A stretch of 19,402 nucleotides of DNA, from the NCBI GenBank assembly GCA_900318855.1, contig ONMG01000043.1, positions 1 to 19,402 of the forward strand. The letters are read 5' to 3'. Positions 14,822 through 19,402 of the stretch are shown here, in pieces. Origin of the DNA: an uncultured Prevotella sp. GTDB taxonomy: Bacteria; Bacteroidota; Bacteroidia; Bacteroidales; Bacteroidaceae. The notes beneath the pieces were generated by a model. It was not told where the DNA came from and ran no database searches. It saw nothing but the letters and a program-made list of their open reading frames with translations. Position 1 is the first letter of the stretch; each line of letters begins with the position of its first letter. Both the position numbers and the translations under genes were made by a program.

Positions 14822-14852
14822 TTTGCGGTACCGTCAAAATGTCCTACCTTTG
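14822..14852 (+). promoter_or_regulatory. Promoter of rfbC
   Basis: TTTG (14822-14825), a 19-bp spacer and TACCTTTG (14845-14852) match both Bacteroidetes promoter elements at normal spacing. The start site would be about 14857-14859. Confidence 0.8.
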
Positions 14853-14876
14853 CATGATTAAATGAAAAGCGAAGAA

Positions 14877-15425
14877 ATGGAATATAAAGAAACCGCTATT
14901 CAAGGTGTATGGATTCTTGAGCCTAAGGTGTTCAATGATGCCCGTGGTTACTTTTTCGAGGTATGGAAGCAGTCTGATTTCGAAGCTCATATAGGTAAAG
15001 TGAGCTTCATCCAGGACAATGAGTCGAAGTCTTCGTATGGCGTAATCCGTGGCCTGCATTACCAGAAGGGAAGCTTCTCTCAGGCCAAGCTGGTGAGAGT
15101 CATCAGTGGCAAGGTGCTTGACGTGGCTGTAGACCTTCGCAAGAGCTCACCGACGTTTGGCAAGTATGTCATGGTGGAGCTCAGCGGGGAAAACAAGCGG
15201 CAGTTTTTCATTCCGCGTGGATTTGCCCATGGTTTCCTCGTGCTGAGCAAGGAGGCGGTCTTCACGTATAAGGTGGATAATGTTTATGCTCCCGGCCAGG
15301 AGGCGGGCATTCGTTGGGACGACCCCGAGATTGGCATCAAGTGGCCCATCGATCCTGCCGACGTACTGACAAGCCCCAAAGACCTGAAAGCTAAGTTGCT
15401 GAAGGAAGCCGAAGTGTTCGACTGA
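14877..15425 (+). CDS. rfbC: dTDP-4-dehydrorhamnose 3,5-epimerase
   Basis: Cupin-fold epimerase (RmlC), third step of dTDP-L-rhamnose synthesis, cytoplasmic, 182 aa from the ATG at 14877. I prefer this start because MEYKETAIQGVWILEP aligns with family N-termini; the in-frame ATG at 14862 adds five residues and would give an almost leaderless mRNA. Key motifs are RGYFFEVWKQSDFE, the catalytic His in VIRGLHYQKG, VLDVAVDLRKSSPTFG and FIPRGFAHGFLVLS. Full length, with the C-terminal WDDPEIGIKWP. The rfbA, rfbB and rfbD partners are not in this window, so it is detached from the usual cluster. The secreted glycosidase gene starts 29 bp downstream without a visible promoter, so they may be cotranscribed. 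Divergent from the HU-SPOR gene. Confidence 0.96.
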   Translation: MEYKETAIQGVWILEPKVFNDARGYFFEVWKQSDFEAHIGKVSFIQDNESKSSYGVIRGLHYQKGSFSQAKLVRVISGKVLDVAVDLRKSSPTFGKYVMVELSGENKRQFFIPRGFAHGFLVLSKEAVFTYKVDNVYAPGQEAGIRWDDPEIGIKWPIDPADVLTSPKDLKAKLLKEAEVFD

Positions 15426-15454
15426 CAAGGTCAGCCTACAATTTCTTAAATGTT

Positions 15455-17362
15455 ATGTTTGCCAAGTCTCCATATCTTTTTTCACTCGCTACCGTAGCAC
15501 TGGCACTTACTGCTCTGCCCACATTAGCAAAGGGGCGGGCAGCCTCACAACTAAGTCAGAACGTGGGACAAGCTGTAGACACAGTGGGCAGCAGACCAGC
15601 TGTAAACAGCGACTTTTGGGCTGCTGAGGACGCATTGAGAAGGAAGATTAGAACCTTTGCCGACGCACCGGCCAAAAGGAAAGACAAGTATGTGGCAATG
15701 TTCTACTGGACTTGGCATCAGGGGAGGAACGACACAACACAGAGCGTGAAGAATATCTCTGACATTCTCCGACGCTATCCCGAGGCCCTGAAAGACTATC
15801 ACCATCCAGCCTGGGGCACCCGCAAACCGGGCAGCTTCTTCTGGGAAGAACCTCTATTAGGCTATTATCAAACCACCGACCGATGGGTGCTCCGCAAGCA
15901 TGCTGAGATGTTGGCCGATGCCGGTATCGACGCTGTTTTCTTCGACTGCACCAATGGCACTCTCACTTGGAAAGACTCTTATGAAGCTCTCCTGGCAACA
16001 TGGACCCAGGCTCAGGCCGACGGTGTAAGAACACCCAAAGTGGCTTTCTTCCTGCCCTTCGGTGCTTCCGCCGACGCACATACTTCACTCAGGCAGCTTT
16101 ATCGGGATGTCTATAAGCCAGGAAGATACAAGAACCTGTGGTTTATGTGGAAGGGAAAGCCCTGCATCCTCGCTTACCCCGACATGCTCGACCCTAACGA
16201 CGCGACCGACAGAGAAATTGCGTCCTTCTTCACCTTCCGTGCACCTCAACCTGACTATGTCAACGGTCCTTTTCGCAATGACCAATGGGGTTGGCTGGAA
16301 GTTTATCCACAACACGGATACGTGAAAGGCACCAGCAAAGAAGGAAAAGCCGAGTACGAAGAAGTCCCGGTGGGAGTTTCCCAGAACACGAGCCCCGAAC
16401 GGAAGGGACATTGCGGAGCCTTCAATGTGAAAGATTCCTATGGACGCAGTTTCTCCATACGTAAGGGCTTCGACCCCAGATGCGAAGGCTATCTCTATGG
16501 ATGGAACTTCGACGAACAATGGGACAGAGCTTTCGAAATCGACCCGGAATTGGTATTCGTAACCGGATGGAACGAATACACGGCTGGAATGTGGCTGCCA
16601 AAAGACAGCTGGAACGGCGTTCCGTTCTCGTTTGTTGATGAGTTTGACTGGGACCACAGCCGCGACATAGAGCCAAACAAAGGCTGGGGTGACCGGGGCG
16701 ACGTCTACTACCTGCAACTCGTGGACAAAGTGAGGAAATTCAAGGGCATGAGTCAACCACCAGTATCAAGTGGACAGAAAAGCATCAACTTGAGGAACTT
16801 CAGCGACTGGAACGACGTGAGCCCCTACTACGCAACTTACAAAGGCAACACTATGCACCGCAATGCCAGGGGCTACTGTGACCAATACTACGTAAATAAT
16901 TCCGGACGCAACGACATTATCGGAGCAAAGGTTGCCCGCGACAGGGATTACATCTACTTCTATGTCGAGACAGCCGAGAAACTTTCGGCTCCTGACGGGC
17001 CGCACTGGATGCAACTGTTTATTGACGCTGACCGCGATAAGACTACAGGATGGAACGGGTATGACTACGTTGTCAACCGCGTGAGTCCCAAAGGAAGCAA
17101 GGCTGTGCTCGAAAAGAATATACAAGGCATCTGGATGTGGCAAGAAGCAGCAAAGGTAAAGTTCTACTCTCATGGATCCCAACTTGCCATTGCCATACCG
17201 AGAGACTGTCTCGGCATTGGGCACGGCGATATCAACATAGAATTTAAATGGAATGACAACATGCAGAAGGAGGGCGACATCATGGACTTCTACGTCAATG
17301 GCGACACCGCTCCCGGGGGAAGGTTCAACTATGTCTACACTACCCGACAGCAGCTACAGTAG
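15455..17362 (+). CDS. Secreted GH71/GH99-like glycoside hydrolase with C-terminal CBM9-like domain
   Basis: A 635-aa exported protein. Residues 1-25 form a signal peptide (hydrophobic core LATVALALTA, cleavage near TLA). Residues about 75-430 look like the (beta/alpha)8 barrel of GH71/GH99-type enzymes: AMFYWTWHQG (81-90), AGIDAVFFDCTNG (156-168), and FVTGWNEYTAG (368-378), whose Glu374 aligns with the conserved NEW motif Glu of GH99. Residues about 443-632 form a CBM9/DOMON-like beta-sandwich (SDWNDVSPYYA, QLFIDADRDKTTGWNGYDYV). GH99 members cut alpha-mannosides, but sequence similarity here is remote and the substrate is unknown. No TonB-SusD pair is adjacent. It could be tethered or secreted; no lipobox or type IX sorting tail is seen. 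The barrel assignment is from motifs only. Confidence 0.75.
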   Translation: MFAKSPYLFSLATVALALTALPTLAKGRAASQLSQNVGQAVDTVGSRPAVNSDFWAAEDALRRKIRTFADAPAKRKDKYVAMFYWTWHQGRNDTTQSVKNISDILRRYPEALKDYHHPAWGTRKPGSFFWEEPLLGYYQTTDRWVLRKHAEMLADAGIDAVFFDCTNGTLTWKDSYEALLATWTQAQADGVRTPKVAFFLPFGASADAHTSLRQLYRDVYKPGRYKNLWFMWKGKPCILAYPDMLDPNDATDREIASFFTFRAPQPDYVNGPFRNDQWGWLEVYPQHGYVKGTSKEGKAEYEEVPVGVSQNTSPERKGHCGAFNVKDSYGRSFSIRKGFDPRCEGYLYGWNFDEQWDRAFEIDPELVFVTGWNEYTAGMWLPKDSWNGVPFSFVDEFDWDHSRDIEPNKGWGDRGDVYYLQLVDKVRKFKGMSQPPVSSGQKSINLRNFSDWNDVSPYYATYKGNTMHRNARGYCDQYYVNNSGRNDIIGAKVARDRDYIYFYVETAEKLSAPDGPHWMQLFIDADRDKTTGWNGYDYVVNRVSPKGSKAVLEKNIQGIWMWQEAAKVKFYSHGSQLAIAIPRDCLGIGHGDINIEFKWNDNMQKEGDIMDFYVNGDTAPGGRFNYVYTTRQQLQ

Positions 17363-17420
17363 CCACCATAGCAGAAGCTAAAAATAACATTTGACCAACA
17401 GTCTACTTATAGCCAAAGAT

Positions 17421-18218
17421 ATGAGAACGAACATTATTATCGTAGTCTTTGCCATATTGGCCTTGGCATCATGCAAGAAAGCAGGCACCCAACCGGGCGC
17501 CGTTAGGGAGGACCGTGCTGCCAAGCGGATGCTGCAGGGCGTTTGGGTGAACGACGACGAGGAAAGCGTGGCTTTCATGGCGAAGGGGGATACTATCTTC
17601 TACCCGGATTCCACGAGTCAGCCCGTCTACTTCCAAATCGTGCACGACACCTTAGTGCTCCATGGGGCCAATGTCACTAAGTATCCCATTCTGAAGCAGG
17701 CGCCTCATCTCTTTGAATTCCGCAATCAGGCCGGCGACGTCGTGAAACTGGAGAAGAGCAGTGACCGAAATGATTTGTTGCTCTTTAGGCATAAGCGTCC
17801 CGTAGCGCTCAACCAAAACACGCTCATCAAGCGCGACTCAGTGGTGAACAATGCCAACGAAGCGTTCCATTGCTATGTCCAAGTCAACCCTACCACTTTC
17901 AAGGTGATAAAGGCAACGTATAATGACGATGGGGTGGAGGTCGATAACGTCTACCACGACAACATAGTCAACGTCAATGTGTACAAGGGGGCACAGCGGA
18001 TATTCTCTCGCGACTTCCATAAGCAGGATTTCCGCAGGTATGTCCCCGCCGACTTCCTTGAAAGCAGTGTCCTGAGCGACATCATCCTGGAGCATGCCGC
18101 TTCGGACGGCATTCATTTCTATGCCGTGCTTGCCATGCCCGACAGCCAGATGAGTTACAATGTGAACATAGTCATCGCTTACGACGGACGGTTGAGCATG
18201 AGCGTTAAGAACAGCTAA
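17421..18218 (+). CDS. Lipoprotein, DUF4738-like
   Basis: A 265-aa lipoprotein from the ATG at 17421 (MRTNIIIVVFAILALASC), chosen because the signal peptide starts there; the frame extends upstream to 17391 without a plausible signal. The lipobox LAS-Cys18 is clear. After Cys comes KKAGTQPG, not an acidic surface-export signal, so a periplasm-facing location is more likely. The first half (about 45-115) reads as a small beta-rich domain (GVWVNDDEESVAFMAKGDTI), the second half (about 140-265) resembles DUF4738 (FKVIKATYNDDGVEV, NIVNVNVYKGAQRIFSRDF). Function unknown. It is 58 bp after the glycosidase gene on the same strand; TAACATTTG at about 17384-17392 is a poor promoter match with one extra base. 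Confidence 0.8.
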   Translation: MRTNIIIVVFAILALASCKKAGTQPGAVREDRAAKRMLQGVWVNDDEESVAFMAKGDTIFYPDSTSQPVYFQIVHDTLVLHGANVTKYPILKQAPHLFEFRNQAGDVVKLEKSSDRNDLLLFRHKRPVALNQNTLIKRDSVVNNANEAFHCYVQVNPTTFKVIKATYNDDGVEVDNVYHDNIVNVNVYKGAQRIFSRDFHKQDFRRYVPADFLESSVLSDIILEHAASDGIHFYAVLAMPDSQMSYNVNIVIAYDGRLSMSVKNS

Positions 18219-18251
18219 AGAGGTAGCTCCCTGACTATTGATACAAAGCGT

Positions 18252-18295
18252 GAGAGGCACCCTTTCTAAACTTGGGTTTAGTGAGGGCGCCTCTC
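18252..18295 (+). terminator. Long imperfect hairpin after the lipoprotein gene
   Basis: GAGAGGC-A-CCCT-TT-CTAAAC pairs with GTTTAG-TG-AGGG-C-GCCTCTC around TTGG: 17 base pairs with two small internal mismatches. It begins 33 nt after the lipoprotein stop. No U-run follows on the plus strand. Probably a terminator or 3'-end stabiliser. Confidence 0.6.
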
Positions 18296-18433
18296 GCCAT
18301 TTGTGTGGAATAACCGTGAAGTCTATTGCTATGCAGCAGATACTGAGACTATTCCCCGGTCTTAGCTTCCGCGCCATACTGCTGGCAACCGCAGATGCTG
18401 CCGGCTGGAGATGGGCCGAGCCCCCGAAAGCGA

Positions 18434-18470
18434 ACGGCCACATCCTGCCAGAGGAGCGGCATGTGGCCGT
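18434..18470. terminator. Hairpin between convergent genes, possible bidirectional terminator
   Basis: ACGGCCACAT (18434-18443) pairs perfectly with ATGTGGCCGT (18461-18470), with a 17-nt loop. Plus-strand continuation is CATTTT; minus-strand continuation is TCGCTTTCGG. It lies 44 nt after the stop of the TPR gene. A short plus-strand open frame across this region (18238-18504) spans both hairpins and is not convincing. Confidence 0.5.
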
Positions 18471-18514
18471 CATTTTAAATGGTTGTCAAACTATAGGGGA
18501 GTAGAGCTTTCTGC

Positions 18515-19402
18515 TTACTTGTATTTCTTGATATATGCCTCCGCACGTGAGTCTCCGAGTTCTTGAGCTTTCTGCAATGCTGCGATACCTTCATCTTTTT
18601 TCTTCAGTTCTATCAGAGCCAGTCCTTTGATGAGATAGGCGTCGGCGGCTTTGGGGTCGAGCTTCAGGCAGAGATCTGCAGTCTGTACAGCCTCTTCGAA
18701 CCTTGACACTCGCAGTTCGAGTGAGGCCATCTCTGCAAGATAGAGCGGCTCCTGGGGATTGAGATAGATGGCGTGGGCAATGTCGTTGAGAGCCTGCTGG
18801 AACTGGTGGACCTGAATCTCTACTTTGTAGCGCGCCTCATAGAAGTCGGCTGTGGCACGACCAAGCATCAGCGTGTCGTACTGGTTGTAGTCTTTCAGTG
18901 CGGCCCGATACTGCTTCATATCGTTGTAGATTGAGCCTCGGGCAAGGAAATAGGGAGCTGAGATATTGGTGAGTGGACGAGGGCAGAGTGCCACCGCACT
19001 GTCGAGTGCTTCCAGAACCTCAGTCTGAGGCAGTTTGAGCTGTGTCTTGCATTGGGCAATCTCGTAATAGAGCTCACTTCCCCGGGCGTCGGTCTTTGTG
19101 AGCAGGTTGTATAGGTCGAGGGCCTTCTTGAAGTCGCCCTTGGTAAAAAGAATCTGTGCCTGCTGATGCTGATAGGCAGGCAGTGCCTTTATTTTGTAGG
19201 CTTCCTCGGCCTCCGAGAGTGCCTTGTCGAGCGTCCACAACGTAAAGGTGGAATCGGGGGCGTAGATTTGCTGCCGCATCATCAGACGGGCGTATTCATA
19301 GTGCACTTCATCCTTGTTGCTCACCTTCTTGAAGGCTTCTTTCATTGTGGCGTCGGCCTGCTGAAGCTGCTTGTTGGTGAGCTGCCACTCGGCCAGTGCG
19401 GA
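18515..19402 (-). CDS. TPR-repeat protein, 5' end outside the window
   Basis: The reading frame stays open to the window edge: 19 further in-frame codons (reading ...LQQADAT) precede the Met at 19345, so the gene is 5'-truncated and its true start is not visible. The 295 visible residues form tandem tetratricopeptide repeats, for instance YQHQQAQILFTKGDFKKALD, APYFLARGSIYNDMKQYRAA and AADAYLIKGLALIELKKKDE, each with the small-residue pattern of the helix pairs. TPR proteins are protein-binding scaffolds; the partner is unknown. Many Bacteroidetes TPR proteins are exported, but a signal cannot be assessed here. The C-terminus, DSRAEAYIKKYK, closes on a capping helix. Confidence 0.88.
   Translation of the reverse strand, partial: SALAEWQLTNKQLQQADATMKEAFKKVSNKDEVHYEYARLMMRQQIYAPDSTFTLWTLDKALSEAEEAYKIKALPAYQHQQAQILFTKGDFKKALDLYNLLTKTDARGSELYYEIAQCKTQLKLPQTEVLEALDSAVALCPRPLTNISAPYFLARGSIYNDMKQYRAALKDYNQYDTLMLGRATADFYEARYKVEIQVHQFQQALNDIAHAIYLNPQEPLYLAEMASLELRVSRFEEAVQTADLCLKLDPKAADAYLIKGLALIELKKKDEGIAALQKAQELGDSRAEAYIKKYK

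Noticed and set aside
16085..16756. 223-codon open frame opposite the glycosidase gene
   Set aside because: Antisense to conserved barrel motifs; no domain or promoter of its own.
18238..18504. 88-codon plus-strand open frame after the lipoprotein gene
   Set aside because: It runs through two hairpins, has no recognised motif or promoter box, and its length is possible by chance.

Overview
The window looks like a chromosomal segment of a member of the Bacteroidales, most likely Prevotellaceae. The evidence is a TonB-dependent receptor with an N-terminal carboxypeptidase-regulatory-like domain, an HU-like (CCDC81-type) protein with a SPOR domain, a DUF4738-like lipoprotein, and several promoters of the Bacteroidetes type (-7 box TAnnTTTG, in three cases with a TTG/TTTG element 19-20 bp upstream). 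I see no rRNA, tRNA, CRISPR array, insertion sequence or prophage. Most of the window is ordinary housekeeping and accessory gene content.

Layout. Positions 17-2386 (minus) encode a TonB-dependent receptor without a SusD partner. Positions 2799-5236 (minus) hold a MurU-like sugar-phosphate nucleotidyltransferase followed after 32 bp by guaA, probably one transcript. Positions 5643-7892 (minus) hold a probable operon: a small membrane protein, a UmuD-like self-cleaving protease with no umuC next to it, and a fusion of an AmgK-like sugar kinase to the C-terminal domain of RapZ. A divergent AraC-family regulator lies at 8031-8906. Between it and groESL (9186-11124, minus) is a promoter and U-tailed terminator pair that could make a small RNA of about 115 nt. 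Positions 11306-12721 (minus) encode a two-domain threonine/serine exporter. Positions 13129-14735 (minus) encode an HU-SPOR membrane protein and a zinc-ribbon/FHA protein. On the plus strand, 14877-18218 holds rfbC, a secreted GH71/GH99-like glycosidase with a CBM9-like domain, and a lipoprotein. A 5'-truncated TPR protein (minus) closes the window.

How the parts relate. The kinase and the MurU-like enzyme resemble the AmgK-MurU peptidoglycan-salvage pair known from Pseudomonas, which makes UDP-MurNAc from free MurNAc. The attached RapZ C-terminal domain, which binds glucosamine-6-phosphate in enterobacteria, suggests an amino-sugar sensor physically joined to a salvage kinase. The HU-SPOR protein also points to the envelope.

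The most unusual non-coding structure is a pair of four-copy arrays with an exact 22-bp period and conserved core CAnnTGGCGT (2519-2602 and 12891-12968). Both sit between the terminator of one minus-strand gene and the start of the next. I do not recognise this repeat family. Several promoters sit so close to the start codon that the mRNAs would be leaderless or nearly so.
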